Source: Flavobacteriales bacterium
Lineage (GTDB): Bacteria; Bacteroidota; Bacteroidia; UBA10329
Assembly (NCBI GenBank): GCA_021741155.1
Contig: JAIOYP010000037.1
Location: forward strand, 1 to 40,998
DNA length: 40,998 bases
Direction: 5' to 3'
The notes beneath the pieces were generated by a model. The model was not told the origin of the DNA. It was given only the letters and a program-made list of their open reading frames with translations, and ran no database searches. Of the stretch, positions 9,502 through 17,439 are shown in pieces (the first letter of the stretch is position 1; every line of letters begins with the position of its first letter). The position numbers and the translations under genes were made by a program.

Positions 9502-10158
9502 CTACGGAGACAGTTGCTCCATAATCCAACCAGCTCCATTTTTGATGTAAACAAAGCGGTCGTGCAGGCGGCTTGGGCGGCCTTGCCAAAACTCTAATCG
9601 TTCGGGAATAACCACATAACCACCCCAATGAGCTGGGCGCGGAATTTCTACATCCTTGTACTTTTCTTCCAGCTCTTTTACCGAATTCTGAACCTGGCTA
9701 GGCGTAGAAACAATGCTGCTTTGTGCCGATGCCCATGCACCAATTCGGCTTTCGCGCGGACGCGTAGCCCAATAGGCATCTGACATCTCAACAGGCACTT
9801 TTTTAACGATGCCCTCAATGCGAATTTGTCTGTCTAACTCGCTCCAATGGAAGTTGAGCGATACAAACGGATTGCCTGCAATCTCAATGCCTTTTCGGCT
9901 GTTGTAGTTGGTGTAAAGCACAAAGCCATCTTCGCTTACATCGCGCCAATACACAATGCGGGATGATGGCCGCCCAGCCGAGTTTACTGTGCTTAAACAC
10001 ATGGCATACGGATCCAAGATTTGGGCGTTTACGGCTTCTTCCATCCATGTGGCAAACTGCTCCATGGGGTTTTCGTTCAGGTCTTTTTTGGAAAGGGGCT
10101 TTCCCGCCATTTCCCGCCTGATGCTGTTGATATAATTACGGACTTCTTCGAGGCTCAT
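9502..10158 (-). CDS. pdxH: Pyridoxamine 5'-phosphate oxidase
   Basis: FMN-dependent enzyme oxidising pyridoxamine or pyridoxine 5'-phosphate to pyridoxal 5'-phosphate, the last step of vitamin B6 salvage and synthesis. The ATG at 10158 ([10 protein letters not shown]) gives 218 residues, the normal length; the frame can also open with TTG at 10167. Recognisable family segments are [24 protein letters not shown] (FMN phosphate binding), [17 protein letters not shown], the [15 protein letters not shown] substrate loop and the C-terminal [13 protein letters not shown]. The stop of the upstream fic gene is 5 bp before this ATG, so the two are co-transcribed. A decayed copy of the first 17 codons lies upstream of fic (11286-11336). 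Confidence 0.95.
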   Translation of the reverse strand: MSLEEVRNYINSIRREMAGKPLSKKDLNENPMEQFATWMEEAVNAQILDPYAMCLSTVNSAGRPSSRIVYWRDVSEDGFVLYTNYNSRKGIEIAGNPFVSLNFHWSELDRQIRIEGIVKKVPVEMSDAYWATRPRESRIGAWASAQSSIVSTPSQVQNSVKELEEKYKDVEIPRPAHWGGYVVIPERLEFWQGRPSRLHDRFVYIKNGAGWIMEQLSP

Positions 10159-10163
10159 CGGGG

Positions 10164-11204
10164 TCAAAAGTAGGTGTTCACGGCAAATTGGAATTGCTCC
10201 AAGAAAACACGTTTGAAAGCAGAAATGTTGTTCTGCTCGTAAAAAAGCAACATGGCTTTTTTATAATCAATACTATCTACCGTTCGGAATGAGATGGGGC
10301 AAAAACCGTTTTCAATCAAAATGGCGTTGCTGATGATGCGAGCCGTTCGTTTGTTGCCGTCTCCGAATGGTTGGATGTAGGAAATGAGCACGAGCAAAAG
10401 CAGTGCTTTCTCAAAAACGGCTGAACGCGCATTTACCAGCTCGCACATCTGCTGTAACGCCTCCTTTATCTGAAATTCGTTGTCCAACGGTTTGTAATTC
10501 GTTCCCGAAATACCGACTCTTCGCTTGCGGATATTTCGGTCAATGCCGAGTTCTTTCACCAATAGGCTGTGAATGTCTTCGATGTTCGAAACCGTTAAAG
10601 GCGAAATGTACTTCGGATTAGCAATGATAAAATCCAGCGCATCCTTGTGGTTGAGGAGCATCGTTGCCTCATCTTTCGATTTGCCTTCCGTAGTTATCTT
10701 CTCGTTCAACAGACGCTCGGTCTCCAAAAGCGAGTAAGTGTTCCCTTCAATCTGCGAGGATTTCCAACTCAGATCCACTGCCAAGCGAGTCAGTTCCTTG
10801 CTGTATTCCGCTTCCGAAAGCTGCGAAACGTTGTCCTTATAGGTCTGCTGAAGCGCATTGAGCCGCTTGAGTTCTTCTGCTGTGAAAAGCGGAACGTCTT
10901 TCAACGTGTTGCCAATGAGTTCGAAATTGAAACCGTCAGCAATATCCCTCTCGTCAATTTCCTTCTCGAAATAGCTTTCCTGATCTATCGGAACGAACAA
11001 ACGATAAGCAGCATTGACCACATATTTGGTGGCTTTTCCTTTGCCCTCTGTTGCCAGCAGATTTTCTGCCACCAACTTGGACAAAAGGCGCTTGGTGGTG
11101 GCGTAGGCCACATCCGAATTCACGCCATCGTGTATCTCTTTTGAAGAACACGCAGCATGTTCTGCTACAAATTCAAGGATGATGGTACTACGCTCGTCAA
11201 GCAT
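10164..11204 (-). CDS. Fic-family protein with winged-helix N-terminus and altered active site
   Basis: A 346-residue protein with an N-terminal winged-helix DNA-binding segment (about 5-70), then a class II inhibitory motif SSQIEGN, then the Fic core. Fic enzymes usually transfer AMP to target proteins using the motif HPFxDGNGRxxR. Here the motif reads [12 protein letters not shown] (residues 278-289 from this ATG). The catalytic His is Gln (codon CAA at 10371-10373 on the complement), and the second Gly of GNG is Lys. AMP transfer is therefore doubtful. The frame can start at TTG 11237, but that codon lies inside an inverted repeat, so I prefer the ATG at 11204. Together with pdxH downstream it forms a two-gene unit, and the inverted repeat suggests self-regulation by the winged helix. 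Confidence 0.88.
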   Translation of the reverse strand: MLDERSTIILEFVAEHAACSSKEIHDGVNSDVAYATTKRLLSKLVAENLLATEGKGKATKYVVNAAYRLFVPIDQESYFEKEIDERDIADGFNFELIGNTLKDVPLFTAEELKRLNALQQTYKDNVSQLSEAEYSKELTRLAVDLSWKSSQIEGNTYSLLETERLLNEKITTEGKSKDEATMLLNHKDALDFIIANPKYISPLTVSNIEDIHSLLVKELGIDRNIRKRRVGISGTNYKPLDNEFQIKEALQQMCELVNARSAVFEKALLLLVLISYIQPFGDGNKRTARIISNAILIENGFCPISFRTVDSIDYKKAMLLFYEQNNISAFKRVFLEQFQFAVNTYF

Positions 11205-11227
11205 TTGTGGCTCAATTGAATTGCAAA

Positions 11228-11259
11228 TGTAGCTCAAATTGGCAATAAAATGAGCTACA
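11228..11259. promoter_or_regulatory. Inverted repeat upstream of fic, possible operator
   Basis: TGTAGCTCA and TGAGCTACA form perfect 9-bp arms separated by 14 bp, 24-55 bp upstream of the fic ATG. A third partial copy (TGAGCTTTA) follows at about 11271. Such repeated half-sites in a promoter region are typical of winged-helix operators, and the Fic protein itself carries such a domain. Binding is inference. Confidence 0.45.
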
Positions 11260-11285
11260 AATGGGGGTTAAATGAGCTTTATTTT

Positions 11286-11336
11286 GAAATCGCGCCTTAC
11301 GGTATTGATGTAATTGTGGACCTCTTTGAGGCTCTT
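11286..11336 (-). pseudogene. Decayed copy of the pdxH 5' end
   Basis: On the minus strand this stretch reads KSLKEVHNYINTVRRDF. PdxH begins [17 protein letters not shown], so 11 of 17 positions are identical. At DNA level the best 33 bp differ at 6 positions. The initiating ATG has become AAG, and homology stops after these 17 codons (a stop codon follows soon after). The fragment has the same orientation as pdxH and lies between the stop of the Mrr gene and fic, so fic is flanked by a direct repeat of the pdxH start. Confidence 0.75.
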
Positions 11337-11347
11337 CTCCTTGTTTT

Positions 11348-12226
11348 CTATTGACCTTCAAAAAAGTCTTCATCTAATTCTTTTACTTCGTAAGTTGTTT
11401 TGATTTGCACCCCAACATTGAATTCGTGCATCAAATCAACAAGCTTAAATCCATCAATAAGGATTATAGAATGATGAGCGTCATTGGCTTTTTTTACTGC
11501 ACCAGTATGAAAGCTGGAAGTTGTAACAAATACACCTTTACTGGTATCTCCGCTCATTGCACCGATGAAGTTTCGAATCTCAGTTTCTCTAACGCTGTTA
11601 TCACCGTAACGTTTGGCTTGGATATAAATTTTTGAAAGTCCAAGTTTATCTTCATTGATAATTCCGTCAATCCCACCATCACCAGATTTCGAAGTTTCAA
11701 TAAAGTCACCGTAACCCATCTTCTTCAGAAGAATCAATATGACTTTCTCGAAATAATAAGGGTCGATAGTTTTTAGCTTCTCAAGCAATTCATTTTTAGT
11801 CTGGAGTTCGATTTCTGAAAATCCAGAATCAATTAAATCTTGAGGAGTAGAGTTTTCTATTTTGGAAACAGTTGATTTGCCCTTGTCTTTTTCGTCCGAA
11901 TAGAAATTTAGAAAGTCAGACCCACCCTCAACATCTTTTAGCTTGAGTTCCTTTGCTTGAGATTTTCCCTTGTCTGTAATTTGAACCATTCCCCGTTCAG
12001 GGTATATAATGAATCCTCCTTTTTTCAAATATGATTTTCCCCAAGCAATACGGTTCATGATGAGAACGTCACCACTTTTCGTCTTTTCCTCCAGCATCTC
12101 TTTTGGGAAATGCGAATAGTATTTTTCGACAACACGATTGAGTAAATCCCTATGGTGAATGATTTTTTTATCACTCAAAATGTCTAGGATTGGGTTAAAC
12201 GTTTCGTGAAACTTTGGCAATTCCAT
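11348..12226 (-). CDS. Mrr-type restriction endonuclease
   Basis: A 292-residue type IV-like restriction enzyme, probably cutting modified foreign DNA. The N-terminal winged-helix Mrr_N domain (about 5-95; ISWGKSYL-like AWGKSYLKKGGFI, GMVQITDKGK) is followed by a charged linker and the catalytic Mrr domain (about 150-285). The active-site pattern is visible: GDGGIDGII with Asp187, then IYIQAKRYG with Gln203 and Lys205, the D...QxK form of the PD-(D/E)xK fold. No methyltransferase or specificity gene is adjacent, which fits a stand-alone modification-dependent enzyme. It lies in a small accessory patch with a broken toxin-antitoxin pair and the fic insertion. Confidence 0.9.
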   Translation of the reverse strand: MELPKFHETFNPILDILSDKKIIHHRDLLNRVVEKYYSHFPKEMLEEKTKSGDVLIMNRIAWGKSYLKKGGFIIYPERGMVQITDKGKSQAKELKLKDVEGGSDFLNFYSDEKDKGKSTVSKIENSTPQDLIDSGFSEIELQTKNELLEKLKTIDPYYFEKVILILLKKMGYGDFIETSKSGDGGIDGIINEDKLGLSKIYIQAKRYGDNSVRETEIRNFIGAMSGDTSKGVFVTTSSFHTGAVKKANDAHHSIILIDGFKLVDLMHEFNVGVQIKTTYEVKELDEDFFEGQ

Positions 12227-12362
12227 GTTACTTAAGCTTTTAGTTGAAATCAGACAGTTGCCGAAAGTAACGAAATCATAAATCGGTAGGTTTGAGCTCG
12301 CTCATGCAAACTGTTAAACGCCTCATCCTCCCCACCGTTTTTTCCAAACAGAATTCATTCGT

Positions 12363-12533
12363 CTAAACCTCCGCCTCCAGCACCTTTTCAAATTCACTAA
12401 GCGAACGAATTTGAGCCGTTTTGAACGGATTCAGCGTTTGAAGGTCTTTATCACCAGTTACCAGAAAATCAGCCTTTGAGAAGGCGATGAGGTCTAATAG
12501 GAAATTGTCTTTTGGATCGCGGTTTTCAAAGCT
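12363..12533 (-). pseudogene. C-terminal remnant of a PIN-domain toxin
   Basis: Read on the minus strand, this is 56 codons beginning at SFENRDPKDNFLLDLI, continuing through KADFLVTGDKDLQTL and ending LEAEV before a TAG. RDPxDNFLL and LVTGDxDL are the hallmark second half of PIN ribonucleases (VapC-like), with two of the conserved acidic residues. There is no start codon and the first half, with the N-terminal catalytic Asp, is missing. The fragment continues in the same frame directly after the TAG stop of the preceding antitoxin-like gene. A deletion has therefore removed the toxin start and joined its tail to the antitoxin stop. Confidence 0.75.
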
Positions 12534-12761
12534 CTATGCTTTTTTCCGCTCATAGACCTGCTTCCTTACTACTTCGGTTTCTTCTAAAATTGTTTCTTCC
12601 GAAAATTCATCCGTTTGGAATGTTTTGAGCAAGGCCGTGAGTCTTGTGCTTATCTCATCCTTTTCCAATTTTCCCGACAGTTTGAGCTTTTTCCTTTTTA
12701 GGCCGCTTCTAAACCAGCGCAAGAATTGGGTCTGTTCAGCAAACTGTGTCAATCCCGACAT
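12534..12761 (-). CDS. Orphan antitoxin-like protein
   Basis: A 75-residue basic-then-acidic protein. Its C-terminal half, with SEETILEETEVVRKQVYERKK, has the pattern of small Bacteroidota antitoxins that precede PIN toxins (an I..E...VR...Y motif). The N-terminal half is not recognised. It sits directly before the remnant of a PIN toxin, so its partner is dead. It may persist as an anti-addiction gene or simply be decaying. Function is inferred from pattern and neighbourhood only. Confidence 0.5.
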   Translation of the reverse strand: MSGLTQFAEQTQFLRWFRSGLKRKKLKLSGKLEKDEISTRLTALLKTFQTDEFSEETILEETEVVRKQVYERKKA

Positions 12762-12813
12762 TCACTCCCCAATCTTTTTGCAACTTTAGAACCTAAATAC
12801 GGTTTATACCTAC

Positions 12814-15800
12814 ATGAAAATCACTCTCCTGTCCCTCGTTTTGGGACTTTCTTTTGCCCTCTCGCAGGCGTTCGCACAAAACCACCAAGGCCCAGCGGCC
12901 GAACGATTTATTCAGGGTAGCGACTTCGTCCGTTTTGGCGAAAAATCGAACGTTGCCGAGTTTGTGCAGCTACGGGCTGATGTGCAATTGCCCGCTTCTC
13001 AGTTTCCTATTTGGGCAAAAAAGGCCTTTAAGCTTGATGCAAACATTGGCTTTGTAAAGCTGCGCGATGAAGTAGACAACATCGGCATGCAGCACAGCCG
13101 TTATCAGGTAACGAACAACGGCAGGCAGGTTTTCGGTGCCTTTGCCTATACCCATGGGCGCAACGACATGGTTGCATCCATCAACGGGAAGCTGCCAACC
13201 AACATTGGCGTACGCCAGCCGGCATTAACTGAGGCCAATGCCTTGCAATACGCAACCGATTATGTGGATGCCGAATCCTATAAATGGCAATTGCCAGTGG
13301 AAGAGGCCCACTTGAAGTGGGAAACGAACGATGCCACAGCCACCTATTTCCCGAAGGGGGAATTGGTGTACATCAACCCAAGCTTCGACTTTAAAAACGA
13401 GTACGGATTTCGCCTTGCCTACATGTTCGACATCTATGCGCACAAGCCAGTTGGGCGTTTCGTGATTTTTGTGGATGCCCTATCGGGCGAAGTGCTGTTT
13501 AAGAATGATCGCATCTGCTCTGCCGATGTGGTTGGCACCGCAGTTACGGGCTACAGCGGCACCAAGTCTATCACAACAGACAGTTTCAATGGCAGTTTTA
13601 GGCTTAGAGAAACGGGCCGTGGCAATGGCGTGCGCACACTCAACATGAACGAGGGAACAACCTACGGCAACGCAGTTGATTTTACGGATGCAGACAACAA
13701 TTGGAACAACGCCAATGCCAACTACGACCAATATGCCACCGATGCGCACTGGGGCGCAGAAATGACCTACGATTATTTCCTCAATGAGCACGGACGCAAC
13801 GGCATTGATGGCAATAATATGCTGATGTATAGCTACCTGCACTATGATGTTGGGTACGACAATGCCTTTTGGGACGGACAACGAATGACCTTTGGCGATG
13901 GTAATGGAAATCCGCTGGTTGGCTTAGACATATGTGCCCACGAAATGGCCCATGGGGTAACCGAAAACTCCGCAAGCTTGGTATATCAAGACGAATCGGG
14001 CGCACTCAACGAATCGTTCTCGGATATTTTTGGCGCTTCGGTAGAGTTCAAACAAAACCCCGCCTCTGGCGATTGGACGATGGGCGAAGACGTGGGCACG
14101 TTCCGCTCTATGAGCAACCCTCCCGCCTATGGCGATCCCGACACCTACAACGGCAACAATTGGGCAACCGGCACCGCAGATAACGGGGGCGTGCACACCA
14201 ACAGTGGGGTGCAAAACAAGTGGTACTACATTCTTGTGCAAGGCGAAAACGGCACCAACGACCTTGGAAATGCCTACTCCGTTACGGGTATTGGGTTAGA
14301 CGATGCGCAGGCCATTGCTTACCGCAACCTAACGGTCTATCTCGGAACGTCTTCTACTTATGCTGATGCCCGCTTCTACTCCATCCAATCGGCAATTGAC
14401 CTTTTTGGAGGCTGCTCGCCCCAAGTTATTGCCACCACCAATGCATGGCATGCCGTGGGTGTGGGAGGTGTATTTGACCCAACGGTTGTGGGCAATTTTG
14501 CGGCCTCTATCACCTCCAACTGCCAAGCGCCAGCCACCATTTTGTTCAGTAACCTAAGCACAAATGGCTCTTCTTTTTCGTGGGATTTTGGCGATGGAGG
14601 TACCAGCACGGCTGTAAACCCTACGCATACCTATACCGCGTTTGGCAACTACACCGTTTCGCTTATGGTTGATGGCGATAACTGCGGAACTGCCACCGAA
14701 ACGCGCCCGAATTACATCAGCCTAAACGCCACCAATCCGTGCGTGGCAGTAATGCCAAACAGCGGAAGCCAAACCCTTACGTGGTGCACGGGAACGTTGT
14801 ACGACAATGGCGGGCCAACGGACAATTATCAGGATAACGATAACGTTACAACTACCATTTCGCCACCTGGCGCTACTTCGGTCACGCTCAATTTCAGCTC
14901 CTTTGGGTTTGAAGAAGGATACGATTACCTCTACATCTACAACGGGCCAACCACGGCCAGTCCGCTGCTTGGGCAGTACGATGGGTTCAATTTGCCAAAC
15001 GGAGGAACGGTCAGTTCAACGGGTGGCTCTATCACCATTCGCATGGCATCAGACCAATATGCCAATGAATCGGGCTTTGCGCTTACGTGGCAATGCACGC
15101 AGCCAAATTCTGCACCAACGGCCATCTTCGCGGCATCTGTTCAGCAAACCTGCAATGGCGAAGTAAGCTTTGCCGACCAATCCATCAACGGTGCTACTTC
15201 TTGGCTATGGAATTTTGGCGATGGCAACACCTCCACGGCTCAAAATCCGACCCACACCTACCTTAACGAAGGCACGTATTCGGTAACGCTTACGGCAGCC
15301 AACACCTTCGGGAATAATGTGGTTTCTCAGAACAACCTCATCACCGTTGATAGGCCAGATGGCCCTGCCGCTTCGGGCAATTTCCGTTGCGATGCAGGTG
15401 TGCTTGGCCTAAGCGCCAACGGCACGGGCACCCTCCACTGGTTCGACCAGCCAACAGGCGGCTCGCAGGTGGGAACGGGAGCCAATTTCAACACGCCATC
15501 ACTCAATACAACCACCACTTATTATGTAGAGAATGAAGTGCTGCCCGCCACCTACAACGTTGGACCCACTACCAATACCATCGGCACGGGAGGCAACTTT
15601 GAAGGAAATCAGCACCTACTGTTTGATGCGCTGGATGCCTTTACCCTAAAAACCGTGAAGGTGTATGCTGAAGGTGCCGGAAACCGCACCATCCAACTTA
15701 GAAGCAACACAGGCACAGTTTTGCAATCGACAACTGTGAATGTTGCCACCGGAACGCAGGTGGTTACCTTGAATTTTGACATACAGCCTGGCAATAATTA

Positions 15801-17301
15801 TCAGTTAGGCACCAGCGGTACGCCCAACCTCTACCGAAACAATGCGGGAGTAAGTTATCCGTACACGGTGCAAAACATCGTTTCGATTGTTAACAGTAGC
15901 GCTGGCGTAGATTACTACTACCACTTTTACGATTGGGTAATAGAGACCAAAGGCTGCCTTTCTAATAGAACAGCTGTGGTTGCAGAAATTGCAGCAGCAC
16001 CATCGGTTACAAATGCTTCGCGATGCGGTACGGGTTCTGTCGCACTTTCGGCATCTGGCTCGGGAGATTTAACATGGTTTGATGATGCCGTAGCTGGAAG
16101 TCAGGTCAATACCGGAACAAGCTTCAACACGCCATCCATCAGCACCACCACGTCTTATTTTGTGGAGAGCGAGATACTGCCAGCCTTGGTGTATGGCGGT
16201 CCGGCCACCAATGTTTTTGGCACGGGAGGCAACTTCAATAATATACAGAGCTTACTGTTCGACTCGTATCAAGCATCCACCTTGGTATCGGTAAAAGTGT
16301 ACGCCCAAGGCGCAGCCAACCGTACCATTGAGTTGAGAAATGCGGGCGGAACGGTGCTTCAAAGCGCCACGGTCAACATTCCGAATGGCGAAAGCAGGGT
16401 CACGCTTAACTTCAACCTTCCGGTCGGTACAGCTCTCCAACTCGGAACTTCGGCAGCACCAAACCTCTACCGAAACAATACGGGGCCAAGTTATCCGTAT
16501 GCTGTTTCGGATGTGGCATCCATCACTTCAAGTACGGCAGGTACCGATTTCTACTACTTCTTTTATGATTGGGAAGTGCAGAAGCAAGGTTGCACCACGG
16601 CACGAACGGAGGTAATTGCCACCGTTAGCCCAACGCCTACCGTTTCCGTTTCTGCGGATGAGGAAATTTGCGAAGGAGCATCGGTAGAACTAACCAGTCA
16701 ACTTACAAATGCCAGTGCTGTGCTGTGGTCAACAGGCGAACAGACGGCCAACATTACTGTCAATCCATCAAGCACAACTACTTATTCTGTTTCTGCCACC
16801 AACAACTGCGGAACGGTATCGGAAGATGTGCAAGTGGTGGTAAATCCGCTGCCTACGCAACCCGTAATTACATTGAATGGTTCCGAATTGCAAGCAAACG
16901 GAGGAACGGGTTATCAATGGTATGTTGATGGCACTCCAATTGCAGATGCAACCGCCTCAACATATTCGCCAACCGAAGCAGGAGATTATACGGTTGAAGT
17001 TTTTGATGACAACAGCTGCCCTTCCATCTCCCAACCATTCAACTGGATAACGGTTGGAATTGCAGAACAGGCAAACGGACTGAGCATCTACCCGAACCCA
17101 ATGCACAGCGGCTTCACCATCAAAAGCCAAAGCCCAATTATGCAATTGCTGATCTACGATGCACAAGGAAGATTGGTGATGGATCAACGTCCAAACCAAT
17201 CAACGGTTGTTGTTCCCGTATCGGAATTGGCGAATGGTATGTATCAGCTTAAAGTGCTTTCGGACGGTAATTGGTTTTCAGAGAAGCTGGTTAAACAATA
17301 G
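12814..17301 (+). CDS. T9SS-exported M4 (thermolysin-like) metalloprotease
   Basis: Secreted zinc protease of 1495 residues. A signal peptide (MKITLLSLVLGLSFALSQAFAQ) and FTP/PepSY-type propeptide (to about 215) precede an M4 catalytic domain. Zinc ligands are His376 and His380 in HEMAH and Glu400 in NESFSD, spaced exactly as in thermolysin (24 residues), and the transition-state His is His461 in GGVHTNSG. After it come a PKD domain (about 568-650), a CUB-like domain (about 655-770), a second PKD domain (about 775-850), and two tandem 212-residue repeats with Ig-like parts (about 850-1273). Two Ig-like segments (to about 1415) and a T9SS sorting domain (about 1425-1495, YPNPMHSGF, ending SEKLVKQ) close it. 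It should digest extracellular protein; the extra domains probably bind substrates or surfaces. Confidence 0.95.
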   Translation: MKITLLSLVLGLSFALSQAFAQNHQGPAAERFIQGSDFVRFGEKSNVAEFVQLRADVQLPASQFPIWAKKAFKLDANIGFVKLRDEVDNIGMQHSRYQVTNNGRQVFGAFAYTHGRNDMVASINGKLPTNIGVRQPALTEANALQYATDYVDAESYKWQLPVEEAHLKWETNDATATYFPKGELVYINPSFDFKNEYGFRLAYMFDIYAHKPVGRFVIFVDALSGEVLFKNDRICSADVVGTAVTGYSGTKSITTDSFNGSFRLRETGRGNGVRTLNMNEGTTYGNAVDFTDADNNWNNANANYDQYATDAHWGAEMTYDYFLNEHGRNGIDGNNMLMYSYLHYDVGYDNAFWDGQRMTFGDGNGNPLVGLDICAHEMAHGVTENSASLVYQDESGALNESFSDIFGASVEFKQNPASGDWTMGEDVGTFRSMSNPPAYGDPDTYNGNNWATGTADNGGVHTNSGVQNKWYYILVQGENGTNDLGNAYSVTGIGLDDAQAIAYRNLTVYLGTSSTYADARFYSIQSAIDLFGGCSPQVIATTNAWHAVGVGGVFDPTVVGNFAASITSNCQAPATILFSNLSTNGSSFSWDFGDGGTSTAVNPTHTYTAFGNYTVSLMVDGDNCGTATETRPNYISLNATNPCVAVMPNSGSQTLTWCTGTLYDNGGPTDNYQDNDNVTTTISPPGATSVTLNFSSFGFEEGYDYLYIYNGPTTASPLLGQYDGFNLPNGGTVSSTGGSITIRMASDQYANESGFALTWQCTQPNSAPTAIFAASVQQTCNGEVSFADQSINGATSWLWNFGDGNTSTAQNPTHTYLNEGTYSVTLTAANTFGNNVVSQNNLITVDRPDGPAASGNFRCDAGVLGLSANGTGTLHWFDQPTGGSQVGTGANFNTPSLNTTTTYYVENEVLPATYNVGPTTNTIGTGGNFEGNQHLLFDALDAFTLKTVKVYAEGAGNRTIQLRSNTGTVLQSTTVNVATGTQVVTLNFDIQPGNNYQLGTSGTPNLYRNNAGVSYPYTVQNIVSIVNSSAGVDYYYHFYDWVIETKGCLSNRTAVVAEIAAAPSVTNASRCGTGSVALSASGSGDLTWFDDAVAGSQVNTGTSFNTPSISTTTSYFVESEILPALVYGGPATNVFGTGGNFNNIQSLLFDSYQASTLVSVKVYAQGAANRTIELRNAGGTVLQSATVNIPNGESRVTLNFNLPVGTALQLGTSAAPNLYRNNTGPSYPYAVSDVASITSSTAGTDFYYFFYDWEVQKQGCTTARTEVIATVSPTPTVSVSADEEICEGASVELTSQLTNASAVLWSTGEQTANITVNPSSTTTYSVSATNNCGTVSEDVQVVVNPLPTQPVITLNGSELQANGGTGYQWYVDGTPIADATASTYSPTEAGDYTVEVFDDNSCPSISQPFNWITVGIAEQANGLSIYPNPMHSGFTIKSQSPIMQLLIYDAQGRLVMDQRPNQSTVVVPVSELANGMYQLKVLSDGNWFSEKLVKQ
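15355..16640 (+). repeat. Tandem 212-codon duplication inside the protease gene
   Basis: Two consecutive units (about 15355-16000 and 16001-16640) encode similar sequence: GTGGNF..LLFDA, NRTIQLR..GTVLQS, LGTSGTPNLYRNN..YPY and FYDW recur exactly 636 bp (212 codons) apart. For example, the GTGGNF codons start at 15583 and 16219. The units have diverged clearly at protein level, so the duplication is old. Confidence 0.85.
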
Positions 17302-17412
17302 GGTGATTGTAGTTGTTACGAGAAGGTTCATTGAGCGCGAAACTCAAAAATCAGCTTAACAATAATTATGAGGAAGGCCAAACGTAATGAAATCGTGCCG
17401 AGTTCATTTGGC

Positions 17413-17420
17413 TATTTTTG
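17413..17420 (+). promoter_or_regulatory. Putative -7 box of the efflux operon
   Basis: TATTTTTG is a perfect TAnnTTTG box 19 bp before the ATG of the TolC-family gene. No obvious -33 element. Confidence 0.5.
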
Positions 17421-17439
17421 ACGCTCGAAAACAGGAAGT

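Noticed and set aside
10647-11144. 165-codon plus-strand open frame across fic
   Set aside because: Antisense to the Fic coding region; Cys/Phe-rich with no recognisable domain.
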